This document shows, piece after piece, positions 1 through 7,966 of a stretch of 63,819 nucleotides of DNA; within the stretch, counting starts at the first letter, position 1, and the number at the start of each line of letters is the position of its first letter. The stretch spans positions 1 to 63,819 of the forward strand of contig NZ_SPUM01000100.1 in the NCBI RefSeq assembly GCF_004614195.1, written 5' to 3'. The DNA comes from Massilia horti. GTDB lineage: Bacteria; Pseudomonadota; Gammaproteobacteria; Burkholderiales; Burkholderiaceae_D. Made by a program: the position numbers and the translations under genes. The notes under the pieces were generated by a model. That model did not search any database and had not been told where the DNA came from. It saw only the letters and a program-made list of their open reading frames with translations.

Positions 1-50
1 AGAAAGCGGACATTTCTACTTTGCTAGAACCGGACATTACAACTTTGCTC
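1..50. repeat. Tandem terminal repeats, probable end of an insertion sequence
   Basis: Two imperfect direct repeats, CGGACATTTCTACTTTGCT (about 8-26) and CGGACATTACAACTTTGCT (about 31-49), lie 23 bp apart at the very start of the window. Multiple short terminal repeats containing a TGTCCG-type core are typical of IS21-family ends, so this may be the right end of an element lying upstream. The transposase genes are outside the window, so the assignment rests on these 50 bases only. Confidence 0.35.
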
Positions 51-285
51 TTACAGGGTGCGCACCTGTGCGCCCGCGGTTCGCGAACGCAGCGCAGTGA
101 AAACGACAGCCGCAAGCCAGCACCCGACGGAGCTGGTGGATCGAACTCAACGTATTCGAGTTCCTAGGGTGCGCACCAGTGCGCACGAGGACGATCGATC
201 CGCCCGGGCCGTCAATCCCTGACCATGATGCGGTTTTTGACACCCGTCACGGGGCCGAAACGTGACGGGCGTACGATGCTGCGTC
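51..285. repeat. REP-rich leader upstream of the RAYT gene
   Basis: No gene is seen here. Two copies of the REP core AGGGTGCGCACC(T/A)GTGCGC lie at about 55-79 and 165-190. Between them is a stretch (about 76-122) that closely resembles the interior of the repeat at 18885-18990 (shared GCGGTTCGCGAACG and AGCCGCAAG blocks). An inverted repeat CCCGTCAC/GTGACGGG at 243-269 lies just before the RAYT start and could be an RNA hairpin over its ribosome-binding region. Confidence 0.6.
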
Positions 286-825
286 ATGTCCCGCTATCGT
301 CGTCCACTCGCTGGTCCGGCCTTCTTTTTCACTGTCGTTTCCTACCGCCGTCGTCCGATCCTGTGCAATGAATCGATCCGATTGGCGCTCAGGAGCGCAA
401 TCGAAATGGTTCGCGCTGTGCATCCATTCTCAATCGATGCGTGGGTTCTTCTTCCGGATCACCTGCATTGCGTGTGGACCCTGCCGGCTGGTGACAGTAA
501 TTTTTCCGTTCGCTGGTTAAAGATCAAGCGGTGGGTGTCGATATGCGTGCGCGACGATTTCAGGGACCAAAGATTGTTGACTCGGTCAAGTGTTGTACGA
601 CGAGAGTCGACGATCTGGCAGCGGCGTTTCTGGGACCACCGGATTCGTGATGATGTCGATTACGGACGGCATCTCGACTATGTGCATATCAATCCGGTGA
701 AGCACGGGCATGCAAAGCGAGCTGCCGATTGGCCGTATTCGACATTTGGACGGTATGTTCGGGAAGGGGTTTATCCGGCGGATTGGGGTGGGGCGGCCGA
801 TTTGTCGGAAATGGATTATGAATGA
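286..825 (+). CDS. REP-associated tyrosine transposase (RAYT, Y1/HUH)
   Basis: A 179-residue single-domain Y1 transposase of the TnpA_REP type. Visible motifs are the HUH-type metal site HLH at residues 59-61 (context LPDHLHCVW) and the family block DYVHINPVKHG at 131-141, where Tyr132 is the expected nucleophile. ATG at 286 is preferred over the GTG at 262 because the family usually starts MSRYRR. RAYTs are known to bind and cut the REP palindromes next to them; here REP-like palindromes flank the gene on both sides (55-190 and 842-873) and recur through the window. The gene is full length with both motif sets intact, so it may be active. It is a single-copy host-like gene rather than an IS with defined ends. 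Confidence 0.9.
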   Translation: MSRYRRPLAGPAFFFTVVSYRRRPILCNESIRLALRSAIEMVRAVHPFSIDAWVLLPDHLHCVWTLPAGDSNFSVRWLKIKRWVSICVRDDFRDQRLLTRSSVVRRESTIWQRRFWDHRIRDDVDYGRHLDYVHINPVKHGHAKRAADWPYSTFGRYVREGVYPADWGGAADLSEMDYE

Positions 826-841
826 GCCAACATGACGCACA

Positions 842-873
842 CGTACCGCGTGCGCACGGGTGCGCACCCTACG
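842..873. repeat. REP palindrome downstream of RAYT
   Basis: The 32-bp unit beginning CGTACCGCGTGCGCACGGG and ending GCGCACCCTACG is the reverse complement of the REP core seen elsewhere. It lies 16 bp after the RAYT stop codon. With the copies at 55-190 it brackets the transposase gene, the classical RAYT/REP arrangement. Confidence 0.75.
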
Positions 874-931
874 ATGTTCATGCGTAGGTGCGCGGTGCAC
901 GATTAGGATTTCGCGTCCGCATCTGCCCGTG

Positions 932-1996
932 TCACCAATACGGCCACATCCCCGCCGCGCGCTCACGGCTCGGCGCGGTGCCGGCCAGCAGCGCGCGCGC
1001 ATGCTGCAGCACCACGCTGGCGCGTTCGGCGTCCGGGTCCCAGATGCAGCGGTGGTTGCGGCGGTCGAGCGGTGCCCAGCGCGCGATGTCGGCCTTGCTG
1101 AACACGACCACGCTCTTGAGCTTGAGTCCGGCGGCGATATGTGACACACCCGTATCATTGCACACCAGCAGCCGCGCACGGCTCATCAAGGCCGCCATCG
1201 CGCCGATCGAGATCGGGGCCGCCGCGTCGATCGCCGGCGTGCGCATGTGCTCCGCCACCTCGGCCGTGGTGGTCGCTTCGCCGGCCGATCCGGTCAGCAC
1301 CACCGCCACCCCGAATTCGTCGGCCAGCCGGTCCGCCACGGCGGCGAAGTGGCGCGCCGGCCAGCACTTCTCGCTCCTGCTCGCGCCCGGATGGATGCAG
1401 ATGTAGCTGCCCGGCGACAGCCTGGCGCCGATGCCCCGGCTTTGCAGTTCTTCTTCGTCCTCGCTGCCGACCGGGAACTCGAGGTGTTCGCCGGCCGCTG
1501 GCGCGCCCAGTCCGAGGACGAGCTGCAGCAGGCGTTCCGGTTCCGCTCCGGTGTCGGGATAGGGGAGCAGCATGGTCTTGTCCGTGTGCACCGCCTCGCC
1601 GCGGGTGTAGCCGGCCATCGCCGCGGCGCCGAAGCCGGCCACGATCTCGTTGCTGACTTCGCCGCTGCCGTGCAGCTGCAGCGCCAGCGAAAGGCCGCGC
1701 TCGCACATCCCGGCATAGAAGGCGGTCAGTTCGGCTTGGCGCACGGGCTGCTCCGGGAGCAGCGGGTGGCCGGGAAAGGCGACAAATTCGTCGACGTAGC
1801 GCGCGAAGCGGTCGGCGAACTCTTGCGCCCAGGGCAGGCCGACCAGCGTGATGCGCGCCGATGGCAACGCGGCGCGCAGCGCCCGCAGGGCGGGCACGGC
1901 GCACAGCATGTCGCCCAGCCGCAGGGCACGGAAGAGGGCGACCGACCGGATGTCGGGCCGCTGCAGGAGTGGTCGGCGGTTCACGTGTTCCTCCAT
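932..1996 (-). CDS. Glycosyltransferase family 9 (heptosyltransferase-like)
   Basis: A 354-residue GT-B protein resembling ADP-heptose:LPS heptosyltransferases. The N-terminal Rossmann half carries FRALRLGDMLCAVPALRAL and the C-terminal half the donor-site signature ICIHPGASRSEKCWP followed by VCNDTGVSHIAAGL. The start is the ATG at 1996, which overlaps the stop of the upstream gene by one base (TAATG), so the two are translationally coupled; a longer reading to 2164 would run inside the upstream gene. It is the last gene of the operon that starts with the carbamoyltransferase at 6038. Sugar donor and acceptor cannot be read from sequence; transfer of a heptose or similar sugar onto a surface glycan is the likely role. 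Confidence 0.85.
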   Translation of the reverse strand: MEEHVNRRPLLQRPDIRSVALFRALRLGDMLCAVPALRALRAALPSARITLVGLPWAQEFADRFARYVDEFVAFPGHPLLPEQPVRQAELTAFYAGMCERGLSLALQLHGSGEVSNEIVAGFGAAAMAGYTRGEAVHTDKTMLLPYPDTGAEPERLLQLVLGLGAPAAGEHLEFPVGSEDEEELQSRGIGARLSPGSYICIHPGASRSEKCWPARHFAAVADRLADEFGVAVVLTGSAGEATTTAEVAEHMRTPAIDAAAPISIGAMAALMSRARLLVCNDTGVSHIAAGLKLKSVVVFSKADIARWAPLDRRNHRCIWDPDAERASVVLQHARALLAGTAPSRERAAGMWPYW

Positions 1997-2997
1997 TAAA
2001 AGGTTCCCTTGTAAATCGCGCAGCTGGCGCACACGGCCGGCGGGGTGGGCGAGGACAGCTGGTCGCGGAACGCCTCGTAGGCTGCCCCGTGCCAGATGTC
2101 GGCGACGCCGCGCGCGGCCATGTCGCCGAAGTTGATGCGGTCCGGGGTTGCGACCATGCAGCACGGCATGGCCTTGCCGTCATAGCTGACGTAGGCGCCG
2201 CGCCACGGCCAGTCGCAGCGCTGGGGGCCGGGGACGTCCGGCGCGTGCACGCGCGCCACCAGCCGGGGCAGCTTGAGCGGAAGGCCGAGCCGCTCGGCCT
2301 CGGCGCGGGTCGCGTTGAACACGTCTTCGGCATGCGGGCGGTCGGCTTCGGTCAGCATCTCGGCGTCGACGAAGTCGCGCATCGGCAGGTAGCGCGCCGG
2401 CAGCGTCGCTTCGCCAAAGTCGTGGCACAGCTGCTGCACCGCCAGGCTTTCCGCGCCTTCGCGCGCGGCCAGGCGCACCAGCGCCGGCAACTGGTCCAGG
2501 TTGCGGCGCATGAGCACGGCAACGAGGGGAATCCGCGGCAAGAGCGAGCCCAGGCGCTCCCTGGCCTCGACCAGCCGGCGCAGGTTGCGCAGCACCTTGT
2601 CGAAGCGCGCGCGCACCCGGATCGCCTCGTAGGCTGCGGCGCTGGCCGCGTCGATCGAGACGTGGATGCTGGACAAGCCGCTGCGCACGCAGCGCACCGC
2701 CTGTTCCTCGGTCAGCACGGTCAGGTTGCTGTTGGTCGACACCGCGATCCCGCGCGCGGTTGCCAGCTGCACCATGTCGAAGAAGCGTGGATGCAGCAGC
2801 GGCTCGCCCAGGCCCTGCAGGTGCAGCTCGGCCAGTCCTTCGAACTGGTCGAGCAGCTTGCGGAAGGTGTCGTAGGGCATGAAGGCCGCGGGGCCGTGCT
2901 GGCCATCGGGCCGGAACTGGACCGGGCACATGCGGCAGCGCAGGTTGCATTGGCCGACGGGCTCGATCTGGACGAAGCGCGGCAGTGGCGTGCTCAT
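1996..2997 (-). CDS. Radical SAM/SPASM domain protein
   Basis: A 333-residue radical SAM enzyme. The [4Fe-4S] motif CNLRCRMC gives Cys17, Cys21 and Cys24 (CxxxCxxC), followed by a TIM-barrel with the GLGEPLLHP element near residue 62. The C-terminal part (about 260-333) has a SPASM-like cysteine set: CDWPW, PCC and CASC, suited to auxiliary clusters. SPASM enzymes modify peptides, or in some families aminoglycosides and other small molecules. No obvious precursor-peptide gene is present next to it. It lies 9 nt after the DUF6605 gene and overlaps the glycosyltransferase start by one base. The substrate is unknown; in this context a sugar or small metabolite is as likely as a peptide. Confidence 0.85.
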   Translation of the reverse strand: MSTPLPRFVQIEPVGQCNLRCRMCPVQFRPDGQHGPAAFMPYDTFRKLLDQFEGLAELHLQGLGEPLLHPRFFDMVQLATARGIAVSTNSNLTVLTEEQAVRCVRSGLSSIHVSIDAASAAAYEAIRVRARFDKVLRNLRRLVEARERLGSLLPRIPLVAVLMRRNLDQLPALVRLAAREGAESLAVQQLCHDFGEATLPARYLPMRDFVDAEMLTEADRPHAEDVFNATRAEAERLGLPLKLPRLVARVHAPDVPGPQRCDWPWRGAYVSYDGKAMPCCMVATPDRINFGDMAARGVADIWHGAAYEAFRDQLSSPTPPAVCASCAIYKGTF

Positions 2998-3006
2998 GGC
3001 GTTCTC

Positions 3007-4362
3007 TCATGGGATTAACAGGCGGTCGAGCACGTTGCGCGTGATGCGCTCGACCACCGGCTCGCGCCCGCTGCCCAGCACCTGCGCCCAATCCGTGGTG
3101 CCGGCGCAAAACACGGTGCCGCCGCGTTCGAACAGGCCGAGCGTGGCCGCGTGCACGCCTTCCCCGGCGGCGTGGCGCGCGCGCGGCGGACGCTCCTGCC
3201 AGCGCGCGTCCAGCGGACTGGCCGCCAGCAGCTGGTAGCTGGCCGGCGTGCCTTCGTCATCAACCCACGCGGAGAGCAGGGCCGCGCCGGTATCCGGATC
3301 GAACGCGTCCAGCGGCGCGCCGTCGCATTCGTAGCCCACCAGCGGCGGCTCGCTGTGCTGGCCGAATGCTTCGCCCCGTTGCAAGCCGGTGCCGGCGAAC
3401 ACCCAGTGCTCCGGCTGCTGCACGATGTAGCCGCGGGTGGCGCGCGCGCCGTCCCACCAGCCGCCGCCGTGGCGGTAGCTCACGCCCGAGAGCGTGTCTT
3501 CCGGCCGGCCCGCGCCGCCGGGCGGCCACCAGTGGTCCAGCGCGCCGCGCGGCCCGCCCTGGTGGCACACCATGGCCGTGCCATCGTCGACCAGGTGCAC
3601 CCGCCACCAGCACAGGTTGGCCGCGAAGAACGCGACGTTGCCGCCGCCCGTGACGAAGTCCTCGACCGCGTCGCGGGTGGCGGTGCTCCAGTATTCGTCG
3701 TGGCCGCTCGAGACCAGCAGCCGGTAGTCGTGCAGCATGTCAGGTTGCGCATGGAGGTCCAGGTCGGTGCAGAACTGCGGCGCGTAGCCGTTCCTGGCCA
3801 GCCAGCCGATGAAGCGCGCATCCCAGTGGGCGAAGGTCTGGCGCGGCGAACCGGGATCGTAATGGTCGGGGGCGCCCCAGGTGGGCCCGCCGATGCCGCC
3901 GCCCGGCCGCAGCAGGGATACGCGCGCCCCCGGCGGGTCGCTCGAGCGTGGCGGATTGAAGTAGTAACAGCCGCCGCCGCTGCAGTTGTAGGCGTGGTAG
4001 GTGGCCAGCGGCAGTTTGTAGAGCATGCCGCCCGGCTGCTCCCCGCGCACCACGAACAGCGCCGCCGCGCAATCGAGCGCGAGGTCGAAAGGTGCTCCGC
4101 CCGGCTCTTCCAGGTGGGCGATGTAGACCGCCGACGGCCAGTCGGCCGGAATGGCCAACGGGTAGACCGGCCAGCGCCAGTCCTGGTCAGCGCCGCGCTC
4201 TGGCGCGTCCTCGCCCGCCATCCATCCCGATGCGTGCACCGGCACCGGGCCGTCGCCGTAGCGGTAGAAGCGCACCCGGAAACGCGGGCTGTCGGTCGCC
4301 ACGTGCAGCAGCAGCTGCTCGCCGGGCGCCACGCTGGCGCGGGCGGGATAGCCGCGGATCAT
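3007..4362 (-). CDS. N,N-dimethylformamidase large-subunit-like protein (DUF6605)
   Basis: A 451-residue protein matching the C-terminal catalytic region of N,N-dimethylformamidase beta subunits. Recognisable blocks are YHAYNCSGGGCYYFNPPRSS near residue 122, SSGHDEYWS near 218, FVTGGGNVAFFAANLCWWRV near 235 and the C-terminal GTTDWAQVLGSG. True dimethylformamidase is larger and works with a small alpha subunit, absent here, so amide hydrolysis of another substrate is more likely. The ATG at 4362 overlaps the stop of the carbamoyltransferase by four bases (ATGA). No signal peptide is evident, so it is probably cytoplasmic. The exact reaction in this operon is unknown. Confidence 0.7.
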   Translation of the reverse strand: MIRGYPARASVAPGEQLLLHVATDSPRFRVRFYRYGDGPVPVHASGWMAGEDAPERGADQDWRWPVYPLAIPADWPSAVYIAHLEEPGGAPFDLALDCAAALFVVRGEQPGGMLYKLPLATYHAYNCSGGGCYYFNPPRSSDPPGARVSLLRPGGGIGGPTWGAPDHYDPGSPRQTFAHWDARFIGWLARNGYAPQFCTDLDLHAQPDMLHDYRLLVSSGHDEYWSTATRDAVEDFVTGGGNVAFFAANLCWWRVHLVDDGTAMVCHQGGPRGALDHWWPPGGAGRPEDTLSGVSYRHGGGWWDGARATRGYIVQQPEHWVFAGTGLQRGEAFGQHSEPPLVGYECDGAPLDAFDPDTGAALLSAWVDDEGTPASYQLLAASPLDARWQERPPRARHAAGEGVHAATLGLFERGGTVFCAGTTDWAQVLGSGREPVVERITRNVLDRLLIP

Positions 4363-6038
4363 TCGGGCAGCTCCGGCTCGACGCGCTTGCGCACCAGGAA
4401 CGGCGGCATCGCCAGCGCGTGCAGGGGCATGCGCCGGAACGCGGCCACGGCCTCTTCCGGCGTTTCGACGATCGGTTCGTCCTTGCCATTGAACGAGGTG
4501 TTGAGCAGGACCGGCACGCCGGTGCGCGCTTCGAAACCCTTGAGCAAGGCGCGCAGCAGCGGATCGTCACGCGGGCCGACCGTTTGCAGCCGGGCGGTGC
4601 CATCGACATGGGTGATGGCCGGCACCAGCGCCGCCATCTCCGGATGCACGGGCGCGGCGAACTGCATGAATGGCGACGGGCCCGCCACGCCGAAGAAATC
4701 AGAGACGCGCTCTTCCAGCACGACCGGGGCCAGCGGCCGGAACCACTCGCGCTGCTTGACGCTGGCGTTGACCCAGTCGCGCACGTGGCCGTGGCGCGGA
4801 TTGCCCAGGATGCTGCGATGCCCCAGCGCGCGCGGCCCGAACTCGCTGCGCCCCTGGAACAGGCCCACCACCTTGCGCGCGCACAGCAGGTCGAGCATGT
4901 GCACGGCGAGCACGTCGCGCCCCGGCGGGCGCTCGACGATCAGGTCGGCGCAGTCGGCCAGCGCCGCCTCGATGGCATCAAGGCGCGGCTCGGGCCCCAG
5001 ATAGTCGTTGGTCCAGCGCCATTCGCAGCGCTGGCCGGCCAGCTCGACAAGGCCATACAGCGCGCAGCCGATCGAGGTGCCGGCGTCACTCGGCGCGGGC
5101 GGGATGAAGACGTGCTTGAACGGCGTTTCGCGCAGCAGGCGCTCGTTGGCGGAACAGTTCAGGCCGGTGCCGCCGGCAAAGCACAGGTTGTCCATGCCGG
5201 TCGTGGCGTGCAGCCAGCGTGCCACCTGCAGCAGCGCCTCTTCGAACGCGCGCTGGCCTGCTGCGGCCAGGTTGGCGCAGTCGGAAAAGCGCACGCCCGG
5301 CTCGCCGTAGCGAAAGCGTGCCCGTTCGCGCAACTGCGCGCGCCATGCCGCCGGGATCATGACGTGGAAGCCGTCGACATCGAGCGGCGGCAGGCCGAGC
5401 GCGCGCGGGTCGCCGTGCGGCGCCAGCCCCATGATCTTGCCTTCGTTGCCTTCGCCGGGGAACATGGTCTGGGTCAGCAGGAAGTAGAACATGCCCAGGC
5501 CGACCAGCTCTGCATCGTCGCGGTTCCAGACCTGCTTGTCGATGCATTCGATGCGCTCCCGGTCGGCGCGGTAAAACGAGGACACCTCGCGCCAGTCGCC
5601 CGGCACGCCGACCGCACCGTTCCAGTGCTCGGTCAGCGCGGACACCTGGCTGCCCTGGCCGTCCACGATCATCACCGCCGCATCGCGAAACGGCGAGGGA
5701 TGGAACACGCTGTAGACGTGGGCCAGGTGGTGCGAGATGCGCCTGCTCTGCCAGCCGGGCGCCAGGCGCAGCGTCTCGCGCAGTTCCGCTTCGTACAGCG
5801 GCAGCTGGCCGATCTCGGGATCGGACGAGTAGCATTCGACCAGCACGTCGATCGGCCGGTCCAGCCCCGGCAGGCGGGGCGCATAATGGTCGCGGAAATC
5901 CCCCGGCTTGCCCCAGTGGTGCTTGTGGCGCGTCAGCCTTTCCTTCTGAATTGCCCATACCAGCTGCGAACCGTGCATCAGGCAGACGCTCGCGTCCTGC
6001 GTGCGGTTGACCCCGAGCACAACGGGCGCATCGTTCAT
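4359..6038 (-). CDS. NodU/CmcH-type O-carbamoyltransferase
   Basis: A 559-residue carbamoyltransferase of the NodU/CmcH/TobZ family, which forms carbamoyl-adenylate from carbamoyl phosphate and ATP and passes the carbamoyl group to a hydroxyl. The N-terminal Kae1-like part has VNRTQDASVCL, SHHLAH (metal-binding histidines) and MIVDGQGSQ; the YrdC-like C-terminal part has EFGPRALGHRSILGNPR and LNTSFNGKDEPIVETPEEAV. ATG at 6038 is chosen because AGGAG lies seven bases upstream; the ATG at 6059 lacks such a site. It is the first gene of the four-gene operon reading toward 932. The product is expected to decorate a sugar made or transferred by the downstream enzymes. Confidence 0.9.
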   Translation of the reverse strand: MNDAPVVLGVNRTQDASVCLMHGSQLVWAIQKERLTRHKHHWGKPGDFRDHYAPRLPGLDRPIDVLVECYSSDPEIGQLPLYEAELRETLRLAPGWQSRRISHHLAHVYSVFHPSPFRDAAVMIVDGQGSQVSALTEHWNGAVGVPGDWREVSSFYRADRERIECIDKQVWNRDDAELVGLGMFYFLLTQTMFPGEGNEGKIMGLAPHGDPRALGLPPLDVDGFHVMIPAAWRAQLRERARFRYGEPGVRFSDCANLAAAGQRAFEEALLQVARWLHATTGMDNLCFAGGTGLNCSANERLLRETPFKHVFIPPAPSDAGTSIGCALYGLVELAGQRCEWRWTNDYLGPEPRLDAIEAALADCADLIVERPPGRDVLAVHMLDLLCARKVVGLFQGRSEFGPRALGHRSILGNPRHGHVRDWVNASVKQREWFRPLAPVVLEERVSDFFGVAGPSPFMQFAAPVHPEMAALVPAITHVDGTARLQTVGPRDDPLLRALLKGFEARTGVPVLLNTSFNGKDEPIVETPEEAVAAFRRMPLHALAMPPFLVRKRVEPELPE

Positions 6039-6205
6039 CGTGATCTCCTGGTTGGCCATGGTGGCGACCCGGCGGCCGGCGATCCGGCGCTCCAGCTCAC
6101 TGTTGGAGCGTGATGAGCTCATTAAGTTCGTGGCGGACGCGAGCGGCTGGGCGAAACCAGTATGCGAAAACGAGGTCTTAAGGCTATTTGTCAAGGAGGC
6201 CGATC
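6039..6205. promoter_or_regulatory. Divergent promoter region
   Basis: A 167-bp gap between the carbamoyltransferase (minus) and the DUF2795/DUF4142 gene (plus) must carry both promoters. No consensus -35/-10 pair stands out, and no convincing operator was found. AAGGAGG at about 6193-6199 is the ribosome-binding site of the plus-strand gene. Confidence 0.4.
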
Positions 6206-7090
6206 ATGGCGCACGTCAATCCGGTTCAGATTCAGAAGTTTTTGAAGGGCATGGACTATCCGGCGTCCAAGGCCTCGCTGATCGACAAAGCGAAGAGCGA
6301 AGGGGCGGACGCCAACGTCTGCGCATCGCTCGAAATGCTGCCGGACGAAATGTTCCAGACACCGGCCGACGTCAGCCAGGCGTTTGGGCGCTTACCGGAT
6401 GATGTGACCGGCGGGCGTGACGAGGGCCAGGAACACAAGCGCGATACCAGGCATGAAGCCAAGCCGAAGGAGGCCGAGGCCAAGCACGAAACAAAGCATG
6501 AGGCCAAGCACGAGACAAAGCACGAAGCCAAGCCGAAGGAGGCTGAGGCCAAGCACGAGACCAAACACGAAGCCAAGCCGAAGGAGCAAGCCGAGGAAAA
6601 GCACGAGACCAAGCACGAAGCCAAGCATGAGACCAGGCATGAGGCCAAGCCTCACCTGGGCAGCAATGAATTCCTGATCGAGGCGCTCCAGGACTCGATG
6701 GCGGAAGTTAAGATCTGCGAAATGGCGATGGAAAAGTCGCAGAACCCCGAGGTCAAGCACTTTGCCCAAAGAATGATCGACGAGCACGGCCGCATGAGCC
6801 GCGACATGGAAAAGCTGGCGACCGACAAAAAGCTGGAAGTGCCGCGCGCCATCCGGCGCGAGCAGCAGATGACGGTCGACGAGCTGTCGGGCGTGGAAGG
6901 CACCGTGTTCGAGCAGCGCTGGATTCAATACGAAATCGACGTGCACGAGCGCGACATCAAGGTGTTTAGCCACTACGCCGATACCGAACCGGACCCGGAA
7001 ATCAAGAAAATGGCGAAGGAGGGTGCGCGCATGTTCGGCGACCACCTGAAGCGGGCGCACGACGTGGGCAAGAAGCTGGGCCGTGCCTGA
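6206..7090 (+). CDS. DUF2795 - His/Lys/Glu repeat linker - DUF4142 fusion protein
   Basis: A 294-residue protein with three parts. Residues 1-65 match DUF2795, a small helical domain (VQIQKFLKGMDYPASKASLI). Residues about 77-150 are a low-complexity linker of HEAK, HETK and PKEAEA units; histidines fall every four residues in runs (for example 94, 98, 102, 106), which would form a His stripe on a helix. Residues 152-290 match DUF4142, a ferritin-like four-helix domain (FLIEALQDSMAEVKICEMA, MIDEHGRMSRDM). No signal peptide is seen, although many DUF4142 proteins are exported. ATG 6206 follows a perfect AAGGAGG. Function is unknown; stress-related or metal-binding roles are speculative. Confidence 0.75.
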   Translation: MAHVNPVQIQKFLKGMDYPASKASLIDKAKSEGADANVCASLEMLPDEMFQTPADVSQAFGRLPDDVTGGRDEGQEHKRDTRHEAKPKEAEAKHETKHEAKHETKHEAKPKEAEAKHETKHEAKPKEQAEEKHETKHEAKHETRHEAKPHLGSNEFLIEALQDSMAEVKICEMAMEKSQNPEVKHFAQRMIDEHGRMSRDMEKLATDKKLEVPRAIRREQQMTVDELSGVEGTVFEQRWIQYEIDVHERDIKVFSHYADTEPDPEIKKMAKEGARMFGDHLKRAHDVGKKLGRA

Positions 7091-7104
7091 GGGAGGCGAA
7101 AGAA

Positions 7105-7137
7105 GGTATCATCGAGAGAACTTTTCTCGCTGATACC
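7105..7137 (+). promoter_or_regulatory. Hairpin in the nudC leader
   Basis: GGTATCA (7105-7111) pairs with TGATACC (7131-7137), and inside it CGAGA pairs with TCTCG. The hairpin ends five bases before the nudC ATG, where a ribosome-binding site would be expected, and no T-run follows. It may be a weak terminator for the upstream gene or a translational control structure for nudC. Confidence 0.5.
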
Positions 7138-7142
7138 AACCC

Positions 7143-7961
7143 ATGCTGCAGACGCCCGCTTCGTTCATTCCGCTCCTGACTCGCCAGTCCCACCCCGACC
7201 CGCTGACTTTCCTGTTCCACCAGGGGCGGCTGCTGGTGTCCGAGCCCGGCCTCGCGTTGCCGGATACATCGGTACTGGCGCAGTTGGACGTCGATCCCGA
7301 ACGCCTGCTGCCGCTCGGCCTGTGGAATGGCCGCTACTGCCAGGCTGGCTGGACCGATAGCGAAAGCGTGCCGCCCGGCTTTGCCTGGCGCGGCCTGCGC
7401 TCGCTGTTCGGAACGCTTGACGACCAGTTGCTGGGACTGGCCGGGCGCGCCTCCCAGGTCGCCGAATGGGCGCGCACCCACCGTTTCTGCGGCGCCTGCG
7501 GCAGCCCGACGCTGCTGATGGCTGGCGAGCGCTGCTTCAAGTGCGTCGCGTGCGGCCACATGGCCTACCCGCGCATCTCACCGGCGATGATGGTGCTGAT
7601 CAAGAAGGGCGATGCAGTCTTGCTGGCGATGCACGTGCACTCGCCCTCCAAGCGTTTCAGCCCGCTGGCCGGCTTTCTCGAGGCCGGCGAATCGATCGAG
7701 GAAGCGGTGCACCGCGAAGTGGCCGAGGAAGTGGGCCTGCGGGTGCACAACCTGCAATACTTCTCGAGCCAGTCCTGGCCTTTCCCGCATTCCCTGATGA
7801 TTGCCTTCACCGCCGACTACCTGGACGGCGAGATCCGCGTCGACCGCAATGAAATCGCCGAGGCGCGCTGGTTCGGCCCCGGCGACGAGTGGCCGGAGCG
7901 GGTGCCGCACGTGTCGATCTCGAGCCTGCTGGTCGACACGCACCGTCCGCCCGGACGCTAG
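7143..7961 (+). CDS. nudC: NAD(+) diphosphatase / RNA decapping NudC
   Basis: A 272-residue Nudix hydrolase that splits NAD(H) to NMN(H) and AMP and, in E. coli, removes NAD caps from RNA. The zinc ribbon is CGACGSPT and CVACGHMAYPR around residues 118-140. The Nudix box GFLEAGESIEEAVHREVAEE is complete, and the downstream NADH-pyrophosphatase signature SQSWPFPHS is present with Ser in place of the usual Pro at the third position. No Shine-Dalgarno sequence is visible before ATG 7143; a hairpin occupies that spot. The gene ends five bases before the convergent membrane-protein gene. Confidence 0.93.
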   Translation: MLQTPASFIPLLTRQSHPDPLTFLFHQGRLLVSEPGLALPDTSVLAQLDVDPERLLPLGLWNGRYCQAGWTDSESVPPGFAWRGLRSLFGTLDDQLLGLAGRASQVAEWARTHRFCGACGSPTLLMAGERCFKCVACGHMAYPRISPAMMVLIKKGDAVLLAMHVHSPSKRFSPLAGFLEAGESIEEAVHREVAEEVGLRVHNLQYFSSQSWPFPHSLMIAFTADYLDGEIRVDRNEIAEARWFGPGDEWPERVPHVSISSLLVDTHRPPGR

Positions 7962-7966
7962 CAATC

